This document shows, piece by piece, positions 45,794 through 58,105 of a DNA stretch of 64,000 bases. Within the stretch, counting starts at the first letter, position 1. Each line of letters begins with the position of its first letter. Made by a program: the position numbers and the translations under genes. Origin of the DNA: Thalassia testudinum (taxonomy: Eukaryota; Streptophyta; Magnoliopsida; Alismatales; Hydrocharitaceae); contig JAZHRO010000036.1 of assembly GCA_037157565.1 (NCBI GenBank), positions 21,750,501 through 21,814,500 on the forward strand, read 5' to 3'. The notes beneath the pieces were generated by a model. The model made no database searches, had not been told where the DNA came from, and saw only the letters and a program-made list of their open reading frames with translations.

Positions 45794-45811
45794 TGGTGAT
45801 TCAAATCATCA
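45794..45811. other. Conserved U5 palindrome in LTR F
   Basis: TGGTGATTCAAATCATCA, related to the palindromes in E, G1 and G2. Confidence 0.55.
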
Positions 45812-46057
45812 TTTTAACATAATCTTTTTGCCCTATTCTTCTGATTTTATTGAAATATCATTTTGAATATCATTGATTTCAATTGCATACATATTTATTG
45901 TGATTAGTGAATTAAAATTGCATACTTGCTCCATGCAAACTATCTCGGACACTATTTTCTAAATCAGAGTTTATAAATTTAAATAATTTGAGCGATTTTG
46001 TCCTATATTACGACGCATTCCTTAAACAACGACGATTTCTCCTAAACACATAGAGGA

Positions 46058-46375
46058 GAAAGCCTAATGTCTTAAAGTATAATTACACTACATGCCATTG
46101 TGGGTTATTTACATTTAAGTTGTGGGTTATTTTATTGAGGTCAAAATTGCACACATAACCCTCGCATTCTTGTATTGTGTTTTCTTCCTTTCACCTCATT
46201 TCACATTGGATGTGAGCACATATTCTACACATGATTAGGTAAATATAATTGGAAAGCATTCATGAATTTATTGCATTTGTTCCTCCCTGTGGATACGACC
46301 TGACTCTTCGTGGTTAGTTTTACTGATAAATATTTTTGTTCTAGATTTTTCCACCACGCATTTCATACTACAACA
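46058..46375 (+). repeat. I-type LTR 3' end
   Basis: Contains CCTCCCTGTGGATACGACCTG-like U5 sequence near 46281 and GATTTTTCCACCACGCATTT, ending ACAACAACA. It matches the antisense fragment at 9781-9953. Confidence 0.55.
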
Positions 46376-49300
46376 ACATATTTTTCTGATAAGGGAAAAT
46401 TTCTCGAACAAATGGTGTTGTTGATGAGGAGGCAATGGATGCAATAGATTTACATGATCACTTTTCCTATTCATTCTGAGGTGTGCATTTATCTGACCAT
46501 TCTCTACTTTTTCGGTGCAAGGAATCTGATGAGAAGACAGGTGCAACTGAGTGACGATGTTGACCTTGAGCAACACCCACACACGCAGAGAGGATTCGAT
46601 GAGAAGGAGACCTAGATCCCACTCTCATAGGGGATTCACCTTCGTTGACGAATTTATTTCATTTCAGTCTTCTCACCCTTGTAGCATCGGGGTTGATTTT
46701 CGGGGGTCTGTCCCCACTTTCTTTAGCGACCAAGGCAATTTATCTGTGGTTCTCTGCTTTCCTGCCCTAAAAGAGAAGGAGAAAATATATCGAGCTACCT
46801 GTTTAGGAGTTGCATACCCTTAGTGTGTGCATTTAGGGGTGATTGAGCAACACATTAGATCTCATTTTGCATTGCGTACATTATTTACGCGAAGATTGCT
46901 GGAGTCAAGTATACCTTTCTATCTTTGCATCCAGTTCTTGTTTACACATTGCATGTGGATTAAATCTCAACACCACTAAATTGATTGAATTGACCTAATT
47001 CAGTGGTTGTCTAACTGAAATTGGGACTGCTAATCAGATTCGACCTTAAAATCAAAATCACATTTGATTTGATTAAAAGGTACTTGTGTATGATTTTTCT
47101 AAAAAACAAACTGATTTGCGGCATGATGCACACGTTTGGCACTATGCACGCAAACTAGGCACCGCACTAGGTCTCGGTCCCTTAAGGCTATAGGCATCAA
47201 TCTCTTCATCGATGTAGACCCTCCTATTTCACTTTGTGGTGGTGATATTATCCTGTGGCCAAGGGTTTTGATACTTTAAGGAGAGGGATACCCCTTAAAG
47301 GAATAAAAGGGTAGTTAAGCAGCACCACATTTGCATCGCCTCAAAGGAACGATTCGGTCTACTTGCATCCCTTAGTTCTATCCTTGGAGTAACTTCTCAC
47401 TAGGTCACCTGAGAGTATCATTGAAGCAAGGTGTAGGTCCTAAGCCATGCGAAGGTTGATGTAGGGCCTGTAATTGATTGTGCAACTTGTTTGGCCACCA
47501 AGATAGAATGTAATCGACCTCTATCCTTTTCCAAAAAGCATGTCAGGGATTTCAAGTCATAGCCCCCTCTTATACCACTAAAGTGGGAACTGGCAAGCGC
47601 AAACTTAACCCCATTTGACAACTTTTAGTGGTAGGTGGGAGGTTGGCTCAAATATGCTCTAAGAAAAAGGAGAGTTCCATTGCCTTGTGTCTGATTAGGG
47701 TGTGTTTTTCAATTCATGTTTCAAATGGATTACAATAGCTACGTCACTTCTTACTTTCACCCCAGAACACCAAATCCCAAGCCCATGACCTGTAGTTATC
47801 CATCATTTGAAGAACATTGGGATCCTTTCTACTCCTATTATAGTAGCATTGGTCTGATTAATCCTCAACCCTGTGATGATGAACAAAACCTAGGAGAAGG
47901 GTATCCCAACCCTAGCTCTTCCATGACTACGCCCAACCCACCCACCCTTAATGATTTTTCTTATCAAGGTTGGACAGACACTCCTAGTCAACTTCAACTT
48001 GAGATTGACTATCCTCCCCAATCTGATAATAGCCTCTCATCTTTTATGCGAGAAATGCAAAAACAATAGATGGAAATGATGGAATCTTTAGGATAGTCTT
48101 TAAGGACAAGTCCACAATTAAATGAAGAAATTGGTCACCTAATTTACCCCCTTGAGGTTGATTCTAACCCCTCCATGCTAGATTCATCTCCCTTGAGAGA
48201 GCCACACCATAAGTTGAAAGGGGACATTAAGGACTCAATCTTGGAGTATAGTTACCCTCTTGAAGATAATTTAGACCCCTCCATACTCATTAATTCATCT
48301 TTAGGAAGTCCTGACATTAAGGGGGAGGGAGGCTACGTGAATGCACTGGGAATTGAAAAGTGTAGCCACTTGATGAATTGTGATATATAAAGGTGGCAAC
48401 CAGAAGAGGATGAGCCCTTAGACTTTCCACTTGAGCTTTATTGGAGCCAATCAAAGGGGAAAAAGGTCCCATTAGATGAACTCGACACAAATGATAGTAT
48501 CTTTGTTACATTTGATGAAATGGGTCACAGTCAAATAGTCAACTCAACTCCTTCCCCCAACTTTGAGGTGGATTATAAACCCCATCCCAGGGACTTCGAG
48601 CTTACACTTTACCCCTCTAAGAACCTTGCTCCTCAATTAGATTTCTCTATCTATTCTGACTCTGAAGCTCAGAAATGCTAAGAATCTCGAGTGTCGGAAA
48701 AAATCATATTGGAAGGAAATGATAATAACCACAACCCTATACTTAGGGAGCCAATATCCTCCACACACCATTCTGAGATTTTACATGTGTTTAACAAGGT
48801 GACCCTAATGAGATTGATACGAAATTGGATCACTTCGATCAATTTTGGTCTCAGGGACATGAAGATTGGATTTTTGAGGAGGAAACAGAAACACTTGATC
48901 ATGGCTTTGAAGATTTTCCTCAGTCTCAGGGCAAGAGGGAAGAAACGTAGAGGAGGAGGAGGATGACTTTGAGGGGCTTGGACTCAGAGTATGGAGTGAC
49001 TCCAGGGGGAATATGTTTTGTTTGAGGACTTATCCCCTGAGGATCTTACTAATTTAGCCAAATCCAGATTCTTACCTACTTCTAACTACAAAAATCATCC
49101 TCTCAAACATTGGGAAAAAAGGGAAGCAATTGATACTCTTGATGAAGAAATCTATACACCCCATGGGCAAGATCTTAGCATCAAACAAGAACCTAGGGAT
49201 GTCGTTGTTGAGGACACTCACACCCCTATTGCTTTCAACCTACCTTTACACGATAATGAAATGGGTGACACCCTTGATCGGTTCAATGTGGAAGATGAAA

Positions 49301-49639
49301 ATTGGGCCCATTCCAAGATGTGCACACCAATGATTGGTAACATGAAAGTCAATCAGTTACTAAGGCTACTTTTGATGACATTCAGGAATTGGAATGGTTA
49401 TTGAGGATGAATGTTGAACCTCTCAAGCTCTCTTTGACCCTCTTTCCTACCCTGCAATTGAGAGACTTACACTCTAAAAGTCTCTCAATTCAGAAATAGC
49501 TTCCTAAAGTCTTTGCTCACATTCTTGCTTTACGGGGAGATAACTAGACCAATACATTCTATGGTAGAGTGGCAGGTATGGATCAATGCTTGTCCATGTT
49601 GATCTTTACACGGAATGCTTTGCTCTTAAGCTCCCAAGG
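46376..49639 (+). mobile_element. Decayed internal region of a pol-less element
   Basis: Starts after an LTR end and holds a leader (46376-47715) and a broken ORF (47716-49404). Leader words such as GATTCGGTCTACTTGCAT (near 47350) resemble the leader of element C on the minus strand (near 59740). No polymerase is visible. It belongs with the C-like non-autonomous elements. Confidence 0.5.
47716..49404 (+). pseudogene. Decayed acidic ORF of C-like element
   Basis: The first 117 codons read MDYNSYVTSYFHP, SYPSFEEHWDPFYSYY and SFMREMQKQ, Tyr/Pro-rich with a possible coiled segment. After several stops the frame resumes with acidic stretches: YPLEDNLDPS, EDEPLDFPLELYW, LDELDTNDSIFVTFDEM, DFSIYSDSEAQKC. 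Another frame at 49018-49404 is also acidic. The pattern (Tyr/Pro-rich start, then a Met/Glu-rich helix, then a long acidic tail) is the same as in element C at 58106-59740. Not recognised as a known family. Confidence 0.5.
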
Positions 49640-50210
49640 TGCTTATTAGTGTAACGAGACTCTGCCCCACCAAATACTCCTCCAACTTCCCATCCCCATT
49701 CATAGGTCGTCTTGGAGCTGTCCTCCCACCCCCATTCCAGTAGCAGATCATCTCTGCCTTCTCACCTCCATTCCGGAGCTACACTGAAGCTTTCCTCTAC
49801 CCGAAGTCCTCCTTCTTGTCACCTCCGTTGTCCAGCTTTCCAACTCCTTCATCTGAGCTTCCCCAAGGCGCTGTCGTCTTGTCAAAAAGCCACTTAAGCA
49901 AATTTCTTCTCACCTCCCTCTCTCTTTATGCTTTCTATATTATTGTAATTAACATTCATGCAATATATCATATTCAATTCTATCTCTCTCTTGTGATTGA
50001 TTGTCATTTTATTTCAAAAACAAAACCCTAAAACACCAAAAAGAAACAAATTGAAGCGCAATTTTCATACAAAGTAAACGTCGCCTCCCTGTGTTCGACC
50101 TGGGACTCCCTTGGAGTTTCAGTATAAATTATATTTGATCATGAGTTTTGCAACTACAACGATGGGTTACTCGTAACTCTGATTTCAAACATGCGAAACC
50201 CGTGCGATCA
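49640..50210 (+). repeat. C-type LTR, 3' part
   Basis: The CT-rich leader, the U5 motif GCCTCCCTGTGTTCGACCTG (50090-50109), and the end TTTGCAACTACAACGATGGG through GTGCGATCA (50210) match the LTRs of C. The 5' part is missing. Confidence 0.65.
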
Positions 50211-50452
50211 CATGTCAAGCCATCATCCTTAGGGTGTCCTTCGCACCCTCTTTTTCCCACACATATTTACTTGGGGAGCATTTGCCACCTCGCCACAGAC
50301 TTTCGGAGGTCACTACTCATGTGTATTATGTGAAACCTCCAACAATAGCTCACGAGTACCTTATTTTCACCTATATCTGGCGAGCATTTGGCATCACTCT
50401 CCATCACCAACTTGCCAACATCTTGGGTTACTTAGTTGCTAGGCCAGGTTTG
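50211..50452. other. Short spacer, nothing recognised
   Basis: Between two LTR ends. Two similar words (GAGCATTTGCCACCTCGCCA and GAGCATTTGGCATCACTC) hint at a small duplication. Confidence 0.35.
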
Positions 50453-50714
50453 TGTTGATGGGTTTTCGTCGAGTGTTAAATATATGCGTCGTAGTATAGT
50501 CAACAAAATCTTACAACAAACATTTAAATTTATAAACTCAGATTCTAAAAGAGTCTAAGGTCGAACACAGGGAGCAAATATGGAATTCACAACACTAATC
50601 TTGAATTGAAATGAATGAGCACAATAAAGATATTCAATGAATAATATATGCAGAAGTACATTAAATAAGAACCAATGTATGATGGAGCAAAAAGAATAAG
50701 AGAATAAAAAATAA

Positions 50715-50731
50715 TGGTGATTAAATCACCA
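50715..50731. other. Conserved U5 palindrome in G1
   Basis: TGGTGATTAAATCACCA, a perfect odd-length palindrome apart from its centre. Confidence 0.6.
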
Positions 50732-51317
50732 TGTATATCCTCTTAATTTAAGCATGCATCCAATTACTCAAATCATTCAACAGTGATCTTCAATCAGAAT
50801 TCAATGTAAACTTAGTTTCTTAAATTATTCAACAGTGCTCAGAATTAACTCAATCAAATGACTTAAGTGAGCACAAGCACAAGGCTCTTTAGAGCCTTCT
50901 TCCATTCTTTTTCTTCTTCTAAAGCTTCCTCACTTCTCAAGGCCTTCTTTTTCTCAATGCCATCAAAGACTTAAGGCTTCAAAGTCTTCTTCTTCAACCA
51001 CAGAGCATGGTCTTTCTTCTTCAGAGGCTAAGGGTTTCATAGGGGCACAAGGGCACCAACTTCCTTCACCGGCTAAGTGTAGAGCCCTTAAGAGCAAAAC
51101 CCACCCCCTTCTCTCTCACAAATCCCTCCTCCTCTCTCAAACCCAACATATTCCGGTATACGGGCATGCACAGTAGATGGGTAATCAGGCATGAACAGGG
51201 ACCAGGCTTGTCAATGTGTAGTCGCAAGTGAGGTGTGAATAATCGAGTAAGCGAGTGTGTGGGTGTATGGTGACCCAACCCTTGTGTCTTAGGTGGGAAG
51301 CTCTCTTCACAAAAACG

Positions 51318-51359
51318 TGATATAATATTGCAAAGGGTTTGTCCCACACGATGTGGGAC
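51318..51359 (-). promoter_or_regulatory. USE plus TATA in G1
   Basis: On the minus strand GTCCCACATCG (51359-51349) is followed 24 bp later by TATATCA (51324-51318). The box is the left arm of GTCCCACA/TGTGGGAC, an inverted repeat in the opposite order to that in D. Confidence 0.7.
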
Positions 51360-51990
51360 TATCCTTCCTGCTCCCTTCTCATGTGTAGCAGAGGATGATG
51401 CTTCGTCCAATTCAAAGTGAAGGCATGGAAGTGGTCTTCAATTGAGGATCTGGGAAAGGTCCTAAAGCTAAACGACAATGCCTGGGCATGGTTGCAGGGT
51501 TGGAACAGGTCGGAGCACTACAGTTGGAGCTGGAGATGATGGCAGTGTAGGCAGAGTCCGACGAAGACCTCAAACACATGAATACAATCTTAATGCCCCA
51601 GTTAGATGGTTCAATAGCTTCGCTGGATGGTGAAGAAGATGATGGTGGGGTTCTCTTGGCGTTGGGAGGTGTATGGAGGTGTGACGATGCTAGAGGTGGA
51701 GGTGTTAAGGTGGGTTGATGGTTGGAGTGTTTGGGTGGATGAAAGATGAAACTAGTAGAGGGATTTTGAAGTAGAAAGCATGGCAATGCTTCTGGAAGTT
51801 GTAGCGAGGCGAGCAGTGCAGTGTAGCGAGCTCACAACCTCGCCAGAGCTTGGCTGGAGCGAAGGAAGATGGAGGGGAAGAAAGGTGAATGGTGGTCGAA
51901 ACAAGAGTTTAAAGAAGAGGAGAGAGAGTAGCAGGGAATAGGAAGTTAGGGAGCTATTGACAGGGCTAGATAGGAGTTTCTAAAGTCATT

Positions 51991-52493
51991 TCATTGTAGC
52001 AAAGTCTCCTAAATAGCTCAATCAACAAATACAATTTATAACTCAAAATCTACAATGGAGTCTAAGGTCAAACACAAGGAGAAAATATGGAATTCACGTG
52101 CTAATCTTAATCAAAATATAAATGAGCATAGGAAATTAAGCACAATAATGATATTCAATGAATACTAATTTGTCACATTAAAGATTCAATGATACTCATT
52201 GTATCTCGAGACAAAAAGAATAGAAGAGAAGACAAAAGTGGTGATTTAAATCACTAACTAAATCCTCTAAGCATGCAACACAAATATTTCAATTATATCA
52301 AATAAATGAATAGTGGCTTGAACCACTTAAGGTTTAATTCCACGCAAGCAAATGTTTCTGCAGTACTACTCTCAAAGCCACATCAAACGTCGAAATATTC
52401 TACCAAATGACTTAAATGTCGCCCTACTATAGTGCTAGGGCTTCTTTCTGAAATTACACTAAATGGGAGGTGAATAGTGAATTTATAAAATAT
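51991..52493 (-). repeat. LTR G2, 3'-end fragment (antisense)
   Basis: A second diverged copy of the end region of G1: AACTCAAAATCTACAATGG.. then GTCTAAGGTCAAACACAAGG, GATATTCAATGAATA, and a palindrome at 52239-52256 (TGGTGATTTAAATCACTA). The promoter part is absent. Limits are approximate. Confidence 0.55.
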
Positions 52494-54007
52494 TGTAAGA
52501 TAAAAAATACAATCACAAAAAGAGGCACAAGATTTTTGGGTGGAAACCCAAAATGGGTGAAAACCACCACCTAAGCCAATCCCTTGACTTAGAATTTTTT
52601 ATCACAAAGTGATCAATCCACTAACCACACTACTTAAATGAAGGTAGTGTACCTCAATTACAAATCCCACCTCAGATCCCTAAACGGAGGTTTCTCCCTT
52701 CACAATGAAGAGACAGGGACCCGACAAGCTAGATACCCAAACTACAAAAATAAGAATGAAACAGCACCTATTGAACACCCCAAAATATTAATGACTTCCT
52801 TAGCTATTAAGCATAAAAAGAACTCCCTAAGAATTTGCAAAATGAAGTGCACCGGGAGTGTGGGTTTGCCCTTCAATCAGTGTGTTGGAACAACACAAGG
52901 GCAAAAGGAAGCAAAGAGTAGTAAGAAAGTGATTTCTAAGGAAATTGATTCTCAAGAGGTGTGTGTTTCCTAAGAAGGATTGTAGTCTATTTATAGGCAA
53001 GTTTGGAACCTTCAAGAATGCTTGAGAGAGGTCTCCTAGCCGTTGGAGGCAAGTCCCAAGAGATTGGGACGAAATCCAACACAAATCAAAGCAATCATAA
53101 ATCTAACAGCAATATCAAACGTATGATTTTAGGATCAAACATATTGTAAGACGTCTGATATATTCATATAAGACGTCTAATAAAAATATTGGACACCTAA
53201 TTATAAGTGGATTCGTTCCTATTTTGACTAGATCCAAACAGGGTTCTAGATTTTGAGGAACAAATGTCAGTACGGATGTCTATAGGATTTCCTAGACGTT
53301 TGGAAACATAAAAAGTACTTGTCATGGAAATCTAAGAGTAGATCTTTGGTTCCTAATATGATTTGCGCAGAAATAGATGAGCAACGGTCCATTGATAGAC
53401 GTCTAGAGACATGTCCAGATGTCTAAAAATGTATTTGCCCATTATTAACAGAAAGTAAATGGGTACTTGAGTTTATCAGTTGGTTTAAGGATGTCTAAGC
53501 AAACTATTAGACGTCTGGATGAGGCTATGGACATCTGATGGAAGGTTGCTTCGACTGATGCCTAAGAAGTCAGAATGCAAAGGCAATGCTATAGGTAATT
53601 AGATGTCTGAAACACTGATCAGACGTCTTAAAGTTGAAAATCAGACGTCTGACAGTTATTATGGACATCTAATTTGTGTCTTATTGTTAGGTTTTTATTT
53701 CTAATTTATCCTAAGTGTAGAGAGCCTAAGTTAACTATTTATAAGTTATGTTTGGGGGCTCTTTACAACATCTCTAGACTTAAATAAAATAAAGATTACA
53801 ACTTTTGAAAGTTTACATAAAAGCCTATGACCTATGACAATATTTATGCTAATTTAGTCCTCACGCTTTTAATCCTCTGACTTGGAAAACTCCATGAAAC
53901 TTGCAATTGTGTTATTACAGAGAAAAATATGCTACGCTTATGTTTTATCTCTTTTTCTTTACTTTGTAAAATCATCAATATATTATTTATGAGGGGTTGA
54001 GCTAACA
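52494..54007 (-). repeat. 3' LTR of element H
   Basis: On the minus strand it starts TGTTAGCTCAACCCC at 54007, directly after CAGAAAGGGGGAGAT. That is the usual PPT-LTR junction of SIRE/Maximus-type Ty1/copia elements. The end at 52494 (CTTACA) is provisional. It includes GGTGGAAACCC and GTGAAAACCACC, and a run of AGACGTCT motifs at 53143-53690. A 111-codon frame at 52638-52973 has no recognisable match. Confidence 0.6.
53143..53690. repeat. AGACGTCT palindromes in H LTR
   Basis: AGACGTCT or one-base variants (AGATGTCT, GGACATCT, AGACGTTT) occur about fifteen times in 550 bp, for example at 53153, 53170, 53397, 53509 and 53642. Confidence 0.75.
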
Positions 54008-54180
54008 ATCTCCCCCTTTCTGATGATTTTCAAAATATATCTGTAGGTTCTTATTTTCTCCCCCTAAAAGTCGTACTTAGTAATCTATACCAATTTTGAA
54101 GAGATTTTTCATAACTTTTCATGTCATTTCCTAAGTTCTTCCCTAAGTTCTCCCCCTTTTTGAATATCATCATGAAGGGT
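54008..54180 (-). other. Two polypurine tracts of H
   Basis: CAGAAAGGGGGAGAT (54008-54022) adjoins the LTR. A second, TTCAAAAAGGGGGAGAA (about 54148-54165), lies 140 bp upstream on the minus strand. Both are typical of SIRE-type elements. From here to 54420 nothing else is seen. Confidence 0.6.
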
Positions 54181-54419
54181 TTTTGAAAGGGGTTGAATCT
54201 TAAACTACAAGTGCTATATAATGACATTTATAAAGCGAAGAGCATTAATAAAATCTGCATGCTAAAGTATAATAAAAATGGTAGAGCGTTAAAGTAAACT
54301 AACTAGAAAAAGAATGTATGTGCCTTGAGCACAAACTAGCTATTGTTCCTAAAGAAATATATAAGTATGGGGTCAAGGCCCTTTAATACAAGCCAACATG
54401 GAAAGACAGAAAGAAAGAA

Positions 54420-54936
54420 AAAAAAAAGAACTAAACTAGTCTTCTTTATCATGGCGGCGACGATGGCGAATGGGTCCTTAACCCATCTGCAGATTGCGAA
54501 CGTCGGTACGAAGTTCGTCGATGTCGCAGCGCATGCTTCCCATATAAGTGTACATCTCGCCAATTCATCGCAACAAGAGAGAGATGCCCGAGAAGAGGGA
54601 ATCTGTAGCGGGATCCCATGTCTCATCAAAGCTTGAGTGAGGAGCTTCTATTTGAAGTGGACGTTCTTCATGGAGAACCAGAAAGGGTGGAAGGGGTTCT
54701 TCTTCAGCGGGCTCTTCGGCTTGCCCAAGATGCTCTCTAAGAATCTGCATCTTGGTGGCTGTGGACCGGTTGTAGGGCTCAATCATTTTATTAACCGCTT
54801 AGTCATTGATGGAAATCAGATGACCTGCAAAAATTTTGGATAAAATGGACCCAAATGATAGAGACGCCCCATGGTCCTTATTCATAACACGAACAATGAG
54901 GTGGCAGTAGTTGAAGGGAATGTGATGCACGGCGGC
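54420..54936 (-). pseudogene. H protein, C-terminal half (split by C)
   Basis: Continues the ORF of 62425-63030 after element C. Minus strand: AVHHIPFNYCHLIVRVMNKD, GSILSKIFAGHLISIND, a stop, VNKMIEPYNRSTATKMQIL, an acidic linker (EEPAEEEPLPP), a stop at about 54565, then GEMYTYMGSMRCDIDELRTD with a coiled look. This layout is that of the large plant-transposon protein family annotated as putative plant transposon protein, found in many LTR elements; its role is unknown. Confidence 0.6.
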
Positions 54937-56474
54937 CAATCACACGTGTTTCGCGAGTTTGTAATCAGTGTTATAAGTAACCTATCATTGTAGTTGCAAA
55001 ATCATGGTCAAATAAAATTTATTCCAAAACTCCAAGGAAGTCCCAGGTCGAACATGGGGAGGCAAATGTTTGGTTTTGAAAATCCGCGCTTTTATTTGTT
55101 TTTGGTCATTTTTATCTTTTCTAATTTTTTTTGTATTTTTATCAAGCAAGAGATTAGGTCGATGTAAACTTTATCTACTTGCAAAAATATAAGAGAGAGA
55201 GGGAGAAAGAGAGAGAGAGAGAAACAATCATCTATTCATGAAGAATTGATTGTTACAACTACAAAAGCGGGAAAATCTACACTATGAAAGCGTAAAAAGA
55301 TAGAATGAGGTGAGAGAAATCCCCCTCGACGTTTACTCGGAGGATGACTCACTCTGACGTCGCCCGAAGGAAGGTGGTGAGGAGCGGGACGAAGGAGGAC
55401 GGAGCCAGAGGACGGAGGATGGGGCAGGATGGCATCGTGGTAAGGATCTTCTTCCCGAAAGGCGGTGAGAGGATGGCCACGGGATGCTCCATGAATGGTG
55501 ATGAGAGGTGAGAAAATTATTTGGTTTTCTACTCTGGAGGAGCATCTCGGGCATAGGAAAAGCTCTCTCTAGAGCCTTGGAGGTGGTGAGAGGAAGAAAG
55601 GAAGAGATGGTTTGGAATGGTAGTGAGTATGTCCTTTTATAGTGGAGGAGGAAGAACAAATTCACATCTAGGTCATTACTGACGTCCATAAACGTCACTA
55701 CAGATGTCGCTGAAGATATGCCCTTCAATTCCTCTTGATGGCACACGTCGACCATTAGTGACAGCTGTAAGCATCACTAAAGGCCCACGTCACTAAAGAT
55801 TCATGCCCGCCCCATTGGCGCACGCTGCGCGCTTCACGCTCCCGTGCTCCCAATGCCGTGTCACGTACGCACACGTTGGCATGCGCTGTGCTACTACTGC
55901 ACTGCGCTGCTACTGCCACTGGCATGGCATGTGCTGGCATGCACTGTGCATGGTGCGCTGCAGCTGTGCGTGTGCACTACTGTTGGCCAGCTTTGGGTGG
56001 CCTAGATGGAGCCACATGGCACCACCTAGGTCATCCATTCTTCTTTCTTTTGTAGAGGGTTCCACGGTACTCAGATCGAGATGATTCCTATGCTGCTGGA
56101 CTACGATCGTCACTTCGGATCCATCCATACGGTCAGATTTTCCATCCGAAATCCAAATGGATGTCGCATTGCCCCCTGGCCATTGATCTTCCTCAGACTT
56201 CGTATAATGCTACGGTTCTCCGATCTAGATGATTTCAGAGGCGTTAGACTCCGATCGTCATCCTAATCAGATCCGTACGGTCCATCATCCATCTGAAGCC
56301 TGAAATAAGTCTTCTTCTCTCTTGACCATAAAAAGGACCTAATTAACCTAAAATATATACTACTCTAAATGCAGAATGATGCATGCTATGCAATATTTAT
56401 AACATGACAAGCAAATCTAAGCCTAGGAATATGCATGAATAGGCATTTTAACCTAAATAGATGTGTCTATATTA
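54937..56474 (-). repeat. 3' LTR of C
   Basis: Minus-strand reading: TAATATAGACACATC (start TG changed to TA) to GTGTGATTG. GCATGC-rich U3 (55800-55980), TATA at about 55632-55642 (CTATAAAAGG), leader, (GA/CT)n run at 55193-55223, U5 motif at 55040-55061. The start resembles the B LTR, so B and C LTRs are distantly related. Confidence 0.85.
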
Positions 56475-56488
56475 ATACCCCCATTCCT
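56475..56488 (-). other. Polypurine tract of C
   Basis: AGGAATGGGGGTAT on the minus strand, one base different from the B and D tract. The upstream words GGGACTAGCAAAAGATAGG are also those before B's PPT. Confidence 0.8.
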
Positions 56489-57039
56489 ATCTTTTGCTAG
56501 TCCCAAGCAAAATTAAACTACATGCTATGTATAAAATCAAAATGAGGATTAAATCGCTTAGGCCTAAGTCATTTATTAACAATAGAAAATTTCAACTAAG
56601 GTCCTAAACAACGAAAACTCAACAATACCCGGGTACCTTCCAGAATGCATACCGCGCAAGTCCTTACCTTATTTGAAAAGGAAATATACATTTTTTTCTT
56701 TTTTTTCTAATTTTTTTGTACTTTTGGAGTTTGAGAGTTCCGGAATAACTTTTTACAGCTACCCGACCCGCCCAAGACTCGAAAAGGACTCTAAATGCTA
56801 AGCATCTTGTGAAAATAGTGAAAGACTCACTAAGCAGCCATTGAAACGGACTTTGGGTTTCTACGACCCTAGGTGACCTTGCCGAAAGGTTTATCTTTTC
56901 GACTGGTAGCTTTCTCCCTACTTTTATTTATAGGGTCAACACAATGGCAAACTCAGTGTATATCTCCCCGATTTATTCTACTTCCCCACTTCTTTCCAAA
57001 GTGTTTTGGGAATTATTGTGCATTTTTTGTAAGCTGGGT

Positions 57040-57285
57040 TTTGGACAATCGACCAATGGGCTGTTACCCACTGCAACTTACCAACCATACTCGTGCGGTG
57101 AAGTGTAGTTTTATTTTTTATTTTCTTCTCCATTTTCTATTTTATTTTTTTTCTTTAAGTAAATGGCTTCCTTGATCTATGATTTACCTAAGGGCAATAT
57201 AATTAAAATGGACTTGTGACTAAGCTCTGGACAACTAGCTGATGAGTTGTTACCATAGACAACTTGTCAGCCATACCACCCTAGA
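57040..57285 (-). repeat. Two hairpin-like repeats between the PPTs of C
   Basis: Minus-strand blocks near 57285-57225 (TATGGCTGACAAGTTGTC) and 57095-57040 (TATGGTTGGTAAGTTGC) each continue GGTAACA..CTCAT/CCCAT and end with GTCCA(G/A)A. They match the blocks of B at 14099 and 14290. Confidence 0.65.
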
Positions 57286-57740
57286 TAGTTCATTAGCTAC
57301 CCAATTTCCAAAGAAACCATCGAAAAGTGTGTCAGTGTAAAAAAAAAGTGTGTAAATGCTTAGGCTTAAAGTTCCCTCAAATCAGAGGGTAGGTTGATAA
57401 GTCACATACTTATCATCCCAATTTATTTACCAACTTAAAATGAATTTTAATTGGCGAGGACTTGAGACTAAGTCTACATTCGAGTCGACACCCGGACTAA
57501 TTAACCCCGAAGACCTGAAGGGTCTAAGTGTTTAGGTCTTCTCGTATCATTTCCTAAAGTTAACAACTTCCAAATGCCTAAGTTCTCTTTCCCTAATTTC
57601 TTTCTTTTTTTAATCCTTTTTAAATTTTGAGAATTTTTTTATTTTATAAGAAACTAAAAAAATTCTATGGAAAATTTTTTTATTTTATAAGAAACTAAAA
57701 AAATTCTATGGAGTTAACAAAATGATTTCAAGAATTGATT

Positions 57741-57780
57741 AACCACCCCCAATGCCTAAATGATTCAATGTCCTCATTGT
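57741..57780 (-). other. Internal second PPT of C
   Basis: Minus strand: TACAATGAGGACATTGAATC, then TTAGGCATTGGGGGTGG. Same motif pair as in B and D, about 1.26 kb before the terminal PPT. Confidence 0.65.
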
Positions 57781-58105
57781 AAAAACAAAGACATGAAAAA
57801 GGTGGAGTAAACAGAATATCACCTGAACATCATGAGGAATTTGGTCAGCTCCTCAGAGAACGTGAAATATAAACACATGCTAAATTTAATGCCTTTAGCT
57901 AGTCATAAAATAAATACAAGGAAAAAATTGAGAATTCACAACTGCAGGTCAGAATCAAAATAAAAATATTGATTCTCAGACTCGCCAACAGAAGATGTCC
58001 ACAAACGTGGACCAGATTATGATGCAGACCCATGCCCTAGGGTTGAGTGGTTCTCAGGTTCTGGATGAAAATCACCCAAAATCGAAGGTTGTTGTGTTTG
58101 CGGGG

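Larger units (their letters stand above)
43441..46057 (+). repeat. LTR F (relative of D, E, G LTRs)
   Basis: Begins TAATGGGAACACCATCATAA, aligned with D's TGATGAGAACCTCATCATGA (first G apparently mutated). AT-rich 5' part matches E and D (e.g. AATTTGGGTTTCTATGCAAATTG). CT-rich middle, promoter at 45208-45266, U5 palindrome at 45794-45811. The 3' end is approximate because another LTR end follows directly. No internal region is attached, so it is a solo or truncated LTR. Confidence 0.65.
50453..51990 (-). repeat. LTR G1 (antisense, truncated)
   Basis: Reads right to left and ends TCAACA at 50453. U5 motif (minus) at 50551-50575, palindrome at 50715-50731, promoter at 51318-51359. The AT-rich 5' kilobase seen in E and D is missing. 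Confidence 0.65.

Noticed and set aside
54343..54636. 97-codon plus-strand frame starting MFLKKYISMGS
   Set aside because: It is antisense to the H protein fragment, which explains the openness.
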